NCBI RefSeq assembly: GCF_030450125.1
Contig: NZ_CP123923.1
Span: forward strand, 3,720,001 to 3,784,000
Source: Streptomyces sp. WP-1
GTDB lineage: Bacteria > Actinomycetota > Actinomycetes > Streptomycetales > Streptomycetaceae
Direction: 5' to 3'
DNA length: 64,000 nt
The first letter of the stretch is position 1. Every line of letters begins with the position of its first letter. The notes beneath the pieces were generated by a model. The model searched no databases, was not told the DNA's origin, and saw only the letters and a program-made list of their open reading frames with translations. Of this stretch, positions 18,468-26,387 are shown piece after piece. Position numbers and translations under genes: made by a program.

Positions 18468-19796
18468 TCACCCCTCACCTTCGCCACCTCCGAATCCATC
18501 GCCCCGGCCGTCCCCGGGCCCGTCGTCTCGGCCGTCCCCGAAACCGCCACCCCGGCCGTCCCCGAACCCGCCGCCTCCGCCTCCACCCCGTCCGCCGCCT
18601 CCGCCCCCACCACCGCCCCGGTCCACGAACTCCCCCGTCCCACCCAGCAGTCGGGCCAGCCGCCCCCACCCCTCCTCCCGCACGAACGCCCGCTCCCCCC
18701 ACCGCAGCGCGGGCACCGTCCGCACCAAACCCGTGGCGTCCCGCTCCAGGACGTGCACCTCGGCGATCCGGCGCCGCCCCGAGCGGTCCCGCGCCAGGTG
18801 GAGCACCACGGACAGGGCGGCCGCCAACTGGCTGTGCAGGGCGGCGCGGTCGAGGCCCGCGGCCGTGGCCAGCGCCTCCAGGCGGGCCGGTACGTCCCCG
18901 GCGGTGTTGGCGTGCACCGTGCAGCAACCGCCCTCGTGGCCCGTGTTGAGCGCGGCGAGCAGATGGACGACCTCGGGTCCGCGCACCTCTCCGACGACCA
19001 GCCGGTCCGGCCGCATCCGCAGGGCCTGGCGCACCAGGTCCTCCAGGGTGACCAGGCCCGCGCCCTCCTGGTTCGCGGGGCGGGTCTCCAGCCGGACGAC
19101 ATGCGGGTGGTCGGGTCTCAGCTCGGCGGAGTCCTCGGCGAGCACGATCCGCTCCTCGGCGCCGACCAGGCCCAGCAGGGCGCTCAGCAACGTGGTCTTG
19201 CCGCTGCCGGTTCCGCCGCTGACCAGGAAGGACAGCCGGGCGGCCAGCAGGGCGGCGAGGAGCCGGTCGCCGCCGGGCGGGACCGTGCCGGCCGCCACCA
19301 GTTCGGCGAGGGTGAAGGCCCGGGGCCGTACCACCCGCAGGGCCAGGCAGGTGCAGCCGACGGCGACCGGGGGCAGCACGGCGTGCAGCCGGGTGCCGTC
19401 GGGCAGCCGGGCGTCCGCCCACGGCCGGGCGTCGTCCAGCCGGCGTCCGGCCACCGCGGCCAGCCGCTGCGCGAGGCGTCGTACCGCCGCCGCGTCGGGG
19501 AAGGTGACCGGCGTCAGCTCCAGGCCGCTGCCCCGGTCCACCCACACCCGGTCCGGTGCGGACACCAGGACGTCGGTGACCTCGGGGTCCGCGAGCAGCG
19601 GCTCCAGGGGCCCGGTGCCGACGAGTTCGGATCTCAGCCGCTCGGCCACCCCGAGGATCTCGGCGTCCCCGAGCACCCGCCCCTGGGCGCGCAGCGCCTG
19701 GGCGACCCGCGCCGGGGTGGGTTCGGCGCCGCTCTCGGCGAGCCGTCGGCGCACGCCGTCGAGCAGGGCGGCCTGGTCGAGCGCCACGAAGCTCAC
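18468..19796 (-). CDS. Tad secretion ATPase, TadA/CpaF-like
   Basis: A 442-residue hexameric traffic ATPase that powers pilus assembly or secretion. It starts at GTG 19796, overlapping the upstream stop by four bases. It carries Walker [12 protein letters not shown], the Asp box ([22 protein letters not shown]), Walker B-like [15 protein letters not shown] and the His box [11 protein letters not shown]. The last about 60 residues are an unusual Gly/Asp-rich low-complexity tail ([15 protein letters not shown] repeats) not needed by the family, probably disordered. Confidence 0.92.
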   Translation of the reverse strand: MSFVALDQAALLDGVRRRLAESGAEPTPARVAQALRAQGRVLGDAEILGVAERLRSELVGTGPLEPLLADPEVTDVLVSAPDRVWVDRGSGLELTPVTFPDAAAVRRLAQRLAAVAGRRLDDARPWADARLPDGTRLHAVLPPVAVGCTCLALRVVRPRAFTLAELVAAGTVPPGGDRLLAALLAARLSFLVSGGTGSGKTTLLSALLGLVGAEERIVLAEDSAELRPDHPHVVRLETRPANQEGAGLVTLEDLVRQALRMRPDRLVVGEVRGPEVVHLLAALNTGHEGGCCTVHANTAGDVPARLEALATAAGLDRAALHSQLAAALSVVLHLARDRSGRRRIAEVHVLERDATGLVRTVPALRWGERAFVREEGWGRLARLLGGTGEFVDRGGGGGGGGGRGGGGGGGFGDGRGGGFGDGRDDGPGDGRGDGFGGGEGEG

Positions 19797-20890
19797 CGCG
19801 CACCCCCGGACTCCACCAGCGCCCGCTCCCAGAACTCCGCGCAGAACCGGGCCAGTGGGCCGCGCCCGCTCGCGCCCGGCGGTCTCCCGCCGCCCCGCGG
19901 CCGCAGCAGCCCGGGTTCCACCGGTACCTCGCCCGCGAGCGGCAGGCCGAGCAGGCGGGCCACCTCGCGGTCGTCCAGACCGGGCGCGTACGGACCGCGC
20001 ACCGCGACCCGCAGATCGCGGACGGCCAGGCCGACGGCGGTGGCGATCCGGCCGGCCGCGGCGACCGCCCGCAGTTCGGCGGGCACGACCAGGAGGGCCA
20101 GGTCGAGCTGGGCGAGGACCTCGCCGACCCCGTCGTCCAGGCGGCGCGGCAGATCGACCACGACGGCGCCGCCGCGGCGCCGGGCGGCGGCGAGCACCGC
20201 GCGCACGGCCTGGGGCGGCACGGCGACGCAGTCGCCCCGGTCCCAGCTGAGCACCCGCAGGGAGTGCAGCGCGGGCAGCGACTCCTCCAGGGCGCCGCCG
20301 CCGACCCGGCCCCGGGAGGCGGCGAAGGCCGGCCAGCGCAGGCCCTCGGCGCCCTCGCCGCCGAGCAGCACATCGAGCCCGCCGCCGAGCGGATCGGCGT
20401 CCACGAGCAGGGTGCGCAGCCCCTCACGGGCGGCGGTGACGGCGAGCGCGCAGGCCAGGGTGGACGCGCCGGCCCCGCCCCGGCCGCCGATCACGCCGAC
20501 GGTCAGGGCCGGGCGGCCGACCCCCTCGGCGACATCGGCGATCCGGTCGACCAGCCACTGCTCGCCCTCGGGGAGGATCAGGACGTGGTCGGCGCCGATC
20601 TCCATGCCGCGCCGCCACACGTCCGGGTCCTCCTTGTCCCGGCCGATCAGCACCACCTGGCGCCGGCGGGCGGCCCCGAGCAGCCGGTGCGCGGCGTCGT
20701 CCCCGACCAGCACGAGCGGGGCCGCCGCCCAGGTGTCACCCTGCTCGGGGACGCCGTGCCGCACCTCGGGTGTCGCGCCCGCGGCGGCGCACAGGCGCAG
20801 CAGGTCGTCCAGGAGCGCGGCGTCCTCGGTGAGGATGAGCGGACCGCCGCCGCAGGCGGGCGGTGGATCATGGGTGATGGTTCCGGACAC
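19793..20890 (-). CDS. Septum-site-determining (Ssd)/CpaE-like ATPase
   Basis: A 365-residue MinD/ParA-superfamily protein. The N-terminal about 120 residues form a receiver-like domain without a clear phosphoacceptor; the ATPase domain begins [19 protein letters not shown], a deviant Walker A where the usual GKT reads GAST, followed by [13 protein letters not shown]. In Caulobacter CpaE localises pili; in actinobacteria Ssd homologues influence septum placement. First gene of the Tad operon: GTG 20890 follows GGGGGA. The altered P-loop suggests weak or regulatory nucleotide use. Confidence 0.85.
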   Translation of the reverse strand: MSGTITHDPPPACGGGPLILTEDAALLDDLLRLCAAAGATPEVRHGVPEQGDTWAAAPLVLVGDDAAHRLLGAARRRQVVLIGRDKEDPDVWRRGMEIGADHVLILPEGEQWLVDRIADVAEGVGRPALTVGVIGGRGGAGASTLACALAVTAAREGLRTLLVDADPLGGGLDVLLGGEGAEGLRWPAFAASRGRVGGGALEESLPALHSLRVLSWDRGDCVAVPPQAVRAVLAAARRRGGAVVVDLPRRLDDGVGEVLAQLDLALLVVPAELRAVAAAGRIATAVGLAVRDLRVAVRGPYAPGLDDREVARLLGLPLAGEVPVEPGLLRPRGGGRPPGASGRGPLARFCAEFWERALVESGGAR

Positions 20891-20990
20891 GGTGTTCCCC
20901 CTTCGCCGCGCGGCCCCTCGACCACGCGTTTTCCCGACCTATGGAGAACCGGCGGGCGGCTTCCATATGAACGGCGACTTGAACGGCGTC

Positions 20991-21026
20991 ATGAACGACT
21001 GCATGAACGACTGCATGAACGACTGC
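20991..21026. repeat. Three tandem copies of ATGAACGACTGC
   Basis: The 12-mer ATGAACGACTGC occurs three times head to tail, followed by a decayed fourth (GTGAAGGCC). It lies about 100 bases upstream of the Tad operon start codon. It is in frame with a 37-codon plus-strand frame, but no ribosome site supports translation. Confidence 0.8.
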
Positions 21027-21129
21027 GTGAAGGCCGACCGGAATCGGCCGTACGCCTCCCGCAAACGGAACCGGCCGTGAACTCGCCGCGGCGGGAGCGC
21101 ATGGGAAACACGGTGCGGCGATCCGCGAA

Positions 21130-21235
21130 ATCGTGTGGATCTTGGTGGAAAACCGTGGACAACTCAGGCCCTGTGAATAACTTCGTCACCCGTACCGGTG
21201 ACGCCGGTACCGACCCCTGTGCGGCATCCACAGCG
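21130..21235. promoter_or_regulatory. Cluster of DnaA-box-like nonamers
   Basis: Near-matches to TTGTCCACA/TTATCCACA in either orientation: TGTGGATCT (about 21133), CGTGGACAA (about 21153), TGTGAATAA (about 21172) and GCATCCACA (about 21223). Only the second is within one mismatch of the Streptomyces consensus. A weak DnaA-binding region is possible. Confidence 0.3.
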
Positions 21236-21529
21236 CAGCCCTACGATTACCCGGAGTAACGGATCTTGGGCGCGCGGAAGCGGCGGTCGCGACGCGGAAG
21301 CGTCGGCCGCTGGGCCGTACGGGGGAAGGAAAGAGACGGAAAAACGCGTCCGGACATGCGACGACCCCCGCCGGGGGGGAGAGCGGGGGTCGTCCCCACG
21401 GCCGACTCGGGGGGGGAGGAGCCGGACCGGGTTAGCACGGTCGCGAACGATCCGTGACTTCCATGGTGTACCCGAGAGCCTTCTCAGGCAAACCCACGCG
21501 CCCCACCTTACGCCGAATGGTGGGCGCCT

Positions 21530-22360
21530 ATGCTCGGGGACGTGGAAAACCACTCCTTGCCTCGCGCGGCGGCCTTCTTCGACCTGGACAAGACGGTCAT
21601 TGCGAAGTCCAGCACACTCACCTTCAGCAAGTCCTTCTACCAAGGCGGGCTGATCAACCGCAGGGCCGCGTTGCGCACCGCCTATGCCCAGTTCGTGTTC
21701 CTGGTCGGCGGTCTGGACCATGACCAGATGGAGCGTATGCGCGCCTATCTCTCGGACATGGTCCGGGGCTGGAACCAGCAACAGGTGCGGGAGATCGTCG
21801 CCGAGACCCTGCACGACCTGATCGATCCGATCATCTACGACGAGGCCGCCTCGCTCATCGAGGAGCACCACACGGCCGGCCGGGACGTGGTGATCGTGTC
21901 CACCTCGGGCGCCGAGGTGGTCGAGCCGGTCGGTGAACTCCTGGGCGCGGACCGGGTGGTGGCCACCCGCATGGTCGTCGGCGAGGACGGCTGCTTCACC
22001 GGCGAGGTGGAGTACTACGCCTACGGTCCGACCAAGGCGGAGGCGGTCCGCGAGCTGGCCGTCTCCGAGGGCTACGACCTCGACCGCTGCTTCGCCTACA
22101 GCGACTCGGCGACCGATCTGCCGATGCTCCAGGCGGTCGGCCACCCGCACGCCGTCAACCCGGACCGGGCGCTGCGCCGCGAGGCCGTCGCGCGGGACTG
22201 GCCGGTGCTGGAGTTCCGCCGCCCCGTGCCGCTCAAGAAGCGGCTGCCCACCCTCTCCGTACCACCGCGCCCCGCGCTGGTCGCGGCGGCGGCCGTGGGA
22301 GCGGCGGCCGCGACCGCCGGACTCGTCTGGTACGCCAACCGCCGCCGCGGCACCGCCTGA
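21530..22360 (+). CDS. HAD-superfamily hydrolase (IB type), morphological-differentiation-associated family
   Basis: A 276-residue phosphatase-like protein. The HAD nucleophile motif is FFDLDKTVIAKSS, motif II VIVSTSGAE, and motif III/IV YAYSDSATDLPML, giving a IB-type (serine phosphatase-like) hydrolase. The C-terminus has a single hydrophobic helix (PALVAAAAVGAAAATAGLVWYA) ending in RRR, so the enzyme is probably tethered to the inner membrane face. Start ATG 21530 is used; GTG 21542 (VENHSLPRAA) is nearly as good. Homologues in Streptomyces have been linked to inhibition of differentiation; substrate unknown. Confidence 0.88.
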   Translation: MLGDVENHSLPRAAAFFDLDKTVIAKSSTLTFSKSFYQGGLINRRAALRTAYAQFVFLVGGLDHDQMERMRAYLSDMVRGWNQQQVREIVAETLHDLIDPIIYDEAASLIEEHHTAGRDVVIVSTSGAEVVEPVGELLGADRVVATRMVVGEDGCFTGEVEYYAYGPTKAEAVRELAVSEGYDLDRCFAYSDSATDLPMLQAVGHPHAVNPDRALRREAVARDWPVLEFRRPVPLKKRLPTLSVPPRPALVAAAAVGAAAATAGLVWYANRRRGTA

Positions 22361-22693
22361 CGAGCCCCGCCCGGCGCCCGTAGGCGCGTACCACCCGCCG
22401 CCGGACGCCCTTTCGCCCCTTCACCCCTGCTCGCGCCGGAAAGTAAAGAAGTGCGGGCAGGGGTTCCGCTTGTCCCCGCCCGGCGGTACAAAGAAATCAG
22501 CGGCCCGCGCGACCATGGACATCCGAGAGGATCCCCAGTCACTACGCATTCGGCCCACGGACCACTGCATGAACACCGGGCACCCACGCGACGTCGACCC
22601 GTCGAATACGGGCCAGCCGCACCAGGTACGGGCAAAGTCCCCGTCCTGATGGGCAACTCATCGAGGACGCTTGGTAACCCGGCGCTCATGCCA
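22361..22693. other. Intergenic region, no gene recognised
   Basis: Convergent gap between the HAD gene (plus) and the Fic-like gene (minus). Short frames exist but lack ribosome sites and protein-like composition. The only clear element is the hairpin at its right end. Confidence 0.4.
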
Positions 22694-22721
22694 GCGGCGG
22701 TACGAGAACTCGTACCGCCGC
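22694..22721 (-). terminator. Palindromic terminator of the Fic-like gene
   Basis: 13-bp arms GCGGCGGTACGAG (22694-22706) and complement (22709-22721) around AA, about 30 bases past the Fic-like stop. Read as a terminator; so symmetric a site could also bind a protein. Confidence 0.65.
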
Positions 22722-22749
22722 ATCTCTGTCCGCACCCGGGGACGAAACC

Positions 22750-23574
22750 TCAGGCCGCGCCGCGCTGAAGCGCCTCGCACACCGCCGTCGACTCCCGCAC
22801 CCCGAACTCGACCGCGCGCCCGCAGTGCGCGATCCACGCCGCCATGCCCTCGGGAGTGCCGGAGACATAGCCCTCCAGCGCCGCCAGGTACTCGGCGCGC
22901 CCCTGCTCCGCGTGGCCGACCTCGGCCGGGCAGACCGCCTTCGGGTCCAGGCCGCTGCCGATCAGCACGATCCGCTCGGCGGCGCGCGCGACCAGCCCGT
23001 TGTACGAGGTGAAGGGGCGCAGCGCGAGCAGTTCGCCGTGCACCACGGCCGCCGTCACCAGGGCGGGGGCGGAGCTGCCCGCGATGATCAGGTCCGCGAG
23101 GCCGTCCAGCCGCCCGGAGACCTCCCGCGCGTCCGGCAGCGGCAGCTCGATCAGCGGCTCGTCCACCGCCTCCCCGGCCTGCCGCGGCCGGCCGACCCGG
23201 CTCTCGTCGCTGGCCGCGGCCACCAGGTGCAGCCGGGCCAGCACCCGCAGCGGGGACTGCCGCCAGATGGACAGCAGTTGGCCCGCCTCGGCCGTCAGCC
23301 GCAGGGCCGCGCCCATGGCCCGCGCCTCGTCGTCGGTGCCGAAGTCGGTGCGCCGTCGCACCTCCTCCAGCGCCCAGTCGGCGCCGGACAGCGCCGCCGA
23401 GCCGCGGGCGGCGCGCAGGGCCGCCTCGGAGGTGATCGCGTTGCTGCGGCGGCGCATGATCCGGTGCCCGTAGACCCGGTCCACGGCCTTGCGCACGGAC
23501 TCCACGGACTCGGGCACGCCGGGCAGTGCGCCCAGGGCCGCGAGCGGATCGGCGGTCGCGCCTGTCGTACTCAT
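22750..23574 (-). CDS. Fic-fold protein with degenerate catalytic motif
   Basis: A 274-residue protein starting at ATG 23574 (MSTTGATADP). Residues 186-197, RPFTSYNGLVAR, align with the Fic consensus HPFxxGNGRxxR, but the catalytic His is Arg186, the second acidic position is Ser190, Gly is Tyr191 and the first Arg is Leu194; only Phe188, Asn192, Gly193 and Arg197 remain. The N-terminal part has an inhibitory-helix-like ARGSAALSGADW. It is therefore unlikely to AMPylate in the normal way. Conserved next to the CooC-like gene in Streptomyces as I recall. A perfect palindrome covers its start codon. Confidence 0.75.
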   Translation of the reverse strand: MSTTGATADPLAALGALPGVPESVESVRKAVDRVYGHRIMRRRSNAITSEAALRAARGSAALSGADWALEEVRRRTDFGTDDEARAMGAALRLTAEAGQLLSIWRQSPLRVLARLHLVAAASDESRVGRPRQAGEAVDEPLIELPLPDAREVSGRLDGLADLIIAGSSAPALVTAAVVHGELLALRPFTSYNGLVARAAERIVLIGSGLDPKAVCPAEVGHAEQGRAEYLAALEGYVSGTPEGMAAWIAHCGRAVEFGVRESTAVCEALQRGAA

Positions 23575-23585
23575 GAGTACGACAG
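23562..23585. promoter_or_regulatory. Perfect 24-bp palindrome over the Fic-like start codon
   Basis: The symmetric core is GTACTCATGAGTAC, extended to 24 perfectly paired bases; the start codon of the minus-strand gene is at its centre. It also lies about 90 bases upstream of the divergent CooC-like gene. Likely an operator for a dimeric repressor, or a translational control hairpin. Confidence 0.6.
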
Positions 23586-23675
23586 TACGCACCCGACCGG
23601 CGGACCCCACGAAGGAGTGGTCTTCTTCACTCAACCATGCCACCTACAGCTATCACCCAACTACGCTTGGTGAAC

Positions 23676-24668
23676 ATGAAAATTGCTTTCGTCGGGAAGG
23701 GCGGGAGCGGCAAGACCACGCTCTCCTCCCTTTTCATCCGTCATCTCGCCGCGTCCGGGGCCGCCGCCGTCGCGATCGACGCGGACATCAACCAGCACCT
23801 CGGCCCCGCGCTCGGCCTGGACGAGGCCGAGGCGGCCGCGCTGCCCGCCATGGGCGAGCGGCTGCCGCTGATCAAGGACTACCTGCGCGGCAGCAACCCG
23901 CGCATCGCCTCCGCCGCCACCATGATCAAGACGACCCCGCCGGGGCAGGGTTCGCGGCTGGTGGGGGTGCGCGAGCCCAATCCGGTCTACGACGCCTGCG
24001 CGCGTCCGGTGGAGCTCGACGGCGGCGCCGTCCGCCTGATGGTCACCGGGCCCTTCACCGACGCCGATCTCGGCGTCGCCTGCTACCACTCCAAGACCGG
24101 AGCGGTGGAGCTGTACCTGAACCACCTGGTCGACGGCCCCGACGAGTACGTGGTGGTCGACATGACCGCGGGCTCGGACTCCTTCGCCTCCGGCATGTTC
24201 ACCCGCTTCGACATGACGTTCCTCGTCGCCGAGCCGACCCGCAAGGGGGTCTCCGTCTACCGCCAGTACAAGGAGTACGCCCGGGACTTCGGCGTCGCCC
24301 TGAAGGTCGTCGGCAACAAGATCCAGGAGCAGGACGACATCGACTTCCTGCGCGCGGAGGTCGGGGACGACCTGCTGGTCACGGTCGGGCGCTCGGACTG
24401 GGTGCGGGCCATGGAGAAGGGCCGCCCGCCGCGGTTCGACCTCCTGGAGGAAGCCAACGCCCATGCGCTCGCGACCCTGCGGGCCACCGCGGACGCCACG
24501 TACGAGCGGCGGGACCGGGAGCGCTACATGCGCCAGATGGTGCACTTCCATCTGAAGAACGCCGAGTCGTGGGGCAACGAGCGCACCGGGGCCGACCTGG
24601 CGGCGCAGGTCGACCCCGACTTCGTGCTCGGCGAGGGCCTCGAAGCGGGCGTGTCGGCACCCGCCTGA
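23676..24668 (+). CDS. CooC/MinD-like P-loop ATPase
   Basis: A 330-residue ATPase starting MKIAFVGKGGSGKTTLSSLF, with a deviant Walker A (KGGSGKTT) containing the signature Lys of the MinD/CooC class. Further motifs are AIDADINQHLG (switch I) and VVDMTAGSDSFASGMF (switch II). In CooC these ATPases load metal into carbon monoxide dehydrogenase, but no such enzyme is nearby, so the client is unknown. It diverges from the Fic-like gene with 101 bases between starts. Confidence 0.85.
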   Translation: MKIAFVGKGGSGKTTLSSLFIRHLAASGAAAVAIDADINQHLGPALGLDEAEAAALPAMGERLPLIKDYLRGSNPRIASAATMIKTTPPGQGSRLVGVREPNPVYDACARPVELDGGAVRLMVTGPFTDADLGVACYHSKTGAVELYLNHLVDGPDEYVVVDMTAGSDSFASGMFTRFDMTFLVAEPTRKGVSVYRQYKEYARDFGVALKVVGNKIQEQDDIDFLRAEVGDDLLVTVGRSDWVRAMEKGRPPRFDLLEEANAHALATLRATADATYERRDRERYMRQMVHFHLKNAESWGNERTGADLAAQVDPDFVLGEGLEAGVSAPA

Positions 24669-24694
24669 CCGGGCGGGTCGGCACCCGCCCCACC

Positions 24695-24716
24695 CGGGCG
24701 GGTCGGCTCCCGCCCG
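24695..24716. terminator. Hairpin between convergent genes
   Basis: CGGGCGGG/CCCGCCCG stem with loop TCGGCT, preceded by two related copies of GGGCGGGTCGGC(A/T)CCCGCC; terminates the CooC-like gene and the opposing lipoprotein gene. Confidence 0.7.
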
Positions 24717-24748
24717 ACCGCTCTCATCCGGCAACGCCCGCCCGGCTT

Positions 24749-26029
24749 CTACCCCTTGACCGCCGGCGCCCCGGGGACTCCCTTGGGCGCCGGGGCCGGA
24801 CGGCCGGAGAGGTAGGACGCCCAGCCCTGTCTGGGCGCCTCGCCCACCTTCAGGCTCCGCAGCTTCTCCAGGGTCTTGGGGTCCTGCGCGTCCAGCCAGT
24901 CGGCCAGCTGGTGGAAGGAGACGCAGCGCACCTCGGGCTTGCCACAGACCTTCTTCACCACGTCCTCGACGGCGCGCATGTACGTGCCGCCGTTCCAGGA
25001 CTCGAAGTGGTTGCCGATGACCAGGGGCGCGCGGTTGCCGTCGTAGACCCGGTCGAAGCCCTGGAGGAGGCTGTCGCGCACCTGGTCGCCCCAGGTGTCG
25101 AACTGGTCGGGGTCGCCCTGGGTCTTGGTGCCCGACTGGTTGATCATGTAGTTGTAGTCCATGGTCAACTCTTCGAAGTTGTGCCCGGGGAAGGGGACCA
25201 GCTGCATCGACAGGTCCCACAGGCCGTTCTTCTTCTTCGGCCAGAGCTGGTTGTCGACCCCGCTGGAGTCGTAGCGGAAGCCCAGCTGGCGGGCCGCCTG
25301 CACGAAGTTCTTCTGGCCCTCCAGGCAGGGGGTGCGGCCGCCGATGAGCTCCTTGTCGTAGTCGAAGGGCAGCGGGGCCGCGTTCTTCATGCCGGAGTTG
25401 GTCTTCCAGTTCTCCACGAACTGCTTGGCCTGGGCGATCTCGCTCTTCCACTCGTCCACCGACCAGGTGCCGACCCCGCCGTCGGGTCCGCAGAAGTGGC
25501 CGTTGAAGTGGGTGCCGATCTCGTTGCCGTCCAGCCAGGCGAGCCGGGCCTGCTTGACGGTGTCGCTGATCCCCTGCTGGTCGTTGAAGCCGATGTCGGA
25601 GCTGCCCGGCGAGTGCTGCGGGGGCTTGTAGAGGTCGCGTTTGTCCTCCGGCAGCAGATAAACACCGCTGAGGAAGAACGTCATATTGGCGTTGTTCTCC
25701 TTGGCGACCTTGCGGAAGTGCGAGAACAGCTTCTGGCTGTCCTCGCCCGCGCCGTCCCAGGAGAAGACGACGAACTGCGGGGGCTTCTGACCCGGCTTCA
25801 GCCGCTCGGGCCTGGGCAGATGGGGCTGCGTACCGGTGTACGCGGTCGATCCGTCGCCGAGCAGCCGGAGCACGCTCTTGGGCGCGGGGGCCGCGGGGGC
25901 CGCGGGTGCCCCCTTCTGCGGGCCGGACGCCCCTTCCCGCGCTCCATGGGTGCCGGTCCCGCACGCCGCGAGCGAGACGGCACAGGCCGCGGCGACCACG
26001 CCGACGGCGATCCTCTGGTTGGCGGCCAT
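24749..26029 (-). CDS. Secreted lipoprotein related to polysaccharide deacetylases
   Basis: A 426-residue protein with a lipoprotein signal (MAANQRIAVGVVAAACAVSLAAC, lipobox LAAC). After a Pro/Ala linker the body resembles the carbohydrate esterase 4/NodB fold: FVVFSWDGAGED replaces the usual TFDDG, EIGTHFNGHFCG contains the His-x3-His metal pair, and NHFESWNGG and RCVSFHQLADWL are later motifs. It probably acts on cell-wall glycans outside the membrane, but the altered first motif leaves activity open. Convergent with the CooC-like gene. Confidence 0.8.
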   Translation of the reverse strand: MAANQRIAVGVVAAACAVSLAACGTGTHGAREGASGPQKGAPAAPAAPAPKSVLRLLGDGSTAYTGTQPHLPRPERLKPGQKPPQFVVFSWDGAGEDSQKLFSHFRKVAKENNANMTFFLSGVYLLPEDKRDLYKPPQHSPGSSDIGFNDQQGISDTVKQARLAWLDGNEIGTHFNGHFCGPDGGVGTWSVDEWKSEIAQAKQFVENWKTNSGMKNAAPLPFDYDKELIGGRTPCLEGQKNFVQAARQLGFRYDSSGVDNQLWPKKKNGLWDLSMQLVPFPGHNFEELTMDYNYMINQSGTKTQGDPDQFDTWGDQVRDSLLQGFDRVYDGNRAPLVIGNHFESWNGGTYMRAVEDVVKKVCGKPEVRCVSFHQLADWLDAQDPKTLEKLRSLKVGEAPRQGWASYLSGRPAPAPKGVPGAPAVKG

Positions 26030-26226
26030 GTTCCGCCCACCTTCTTCCTTCTCTCAGACGAACGCTGACGAGGGTTTTTTGTGGTGATCCGCCGGGTTTG
26101 CGCCGACGGCACCACCCAAGATCACACGGACCCGAGAAGGAGTGAGGATGACAAGCCGATCAAATTACTTATTCACCATTGCGAGGGATCGCCTAGGCCA
26201 TTTGCCCCGAAAAATCAGGAATGATC
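26030..26226. other. AT-richer divergent control region
   Basis: Upstream DNA shared by the deacetylase-like lipoprotein (minus) and acsA (plus). No gene is seen. It contains GTTTTTT near the lipoprotein ribosome site and a GlnR-like array at its right end. Confidence 0.4.
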
Positions 26227-26262
26227 TTTACGTGTCATTACTGATCCTTTACGAATCGTTAC
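26227..26262. promoter_or_regulatory. Tandem GlnR-like half-sites upstream of acsA
   Basis: Four NTTAC half-sites: TTTAC (26227), ATTAC (26237), TTTAC (26248), GTTAC (26258), spaced 10, 11 and 10 bases. Read on the minus strand they are GTAAN repeats, the spacing of GlnR boxes (gTnAc-n6-GaAAc). They lie 126-161 bases upstream of the acsA start. GlnR control of acs genes is known in a related actinomycete; here it is inferred. Confidence 0.5.
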
Positions 26263-26387
26263 TCCATCCCTCCCCCTCCTGATCGCACAGGTCTAAACCA
26301 ATTTCTCCGACGACCCTTGTCACCGCACCCTCACGTCTGATGAGCTGTGGCCTGGGACACATCGGACACCCTCGAAAGGCGGATGTC

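Larger units (their letters stand above)
20891..21529. other. Divergent control region between the Tad operon and the HAD gene
   Basis: No gene is recognised. The interval drives two divergent units. It contains a 12-bp tandem repeat (20991-21026), several DnaA-box-like nonamers (21130-21235), and a G-tract region with an 8-nt G run near 21412. Confidence 0.5.

Noticed and set aside
20967..21080. Short plus-strand peptide MNGDLNGVMNDCMNDC...
   Set aside because: It arises from the 12-bp tandem repeat, lacks a ribosome site and would end in an ordinary intergenic sequence.
26030..26387. Possible riboswitch before the deacetylase-like lipoprotein or acsA
   Set aside because: The AT-rich leader was compared by eye with the c-di-AMP (ydaO) motif found before Streptomyces cell-wall hydrolase genes; the conserved core was not there.
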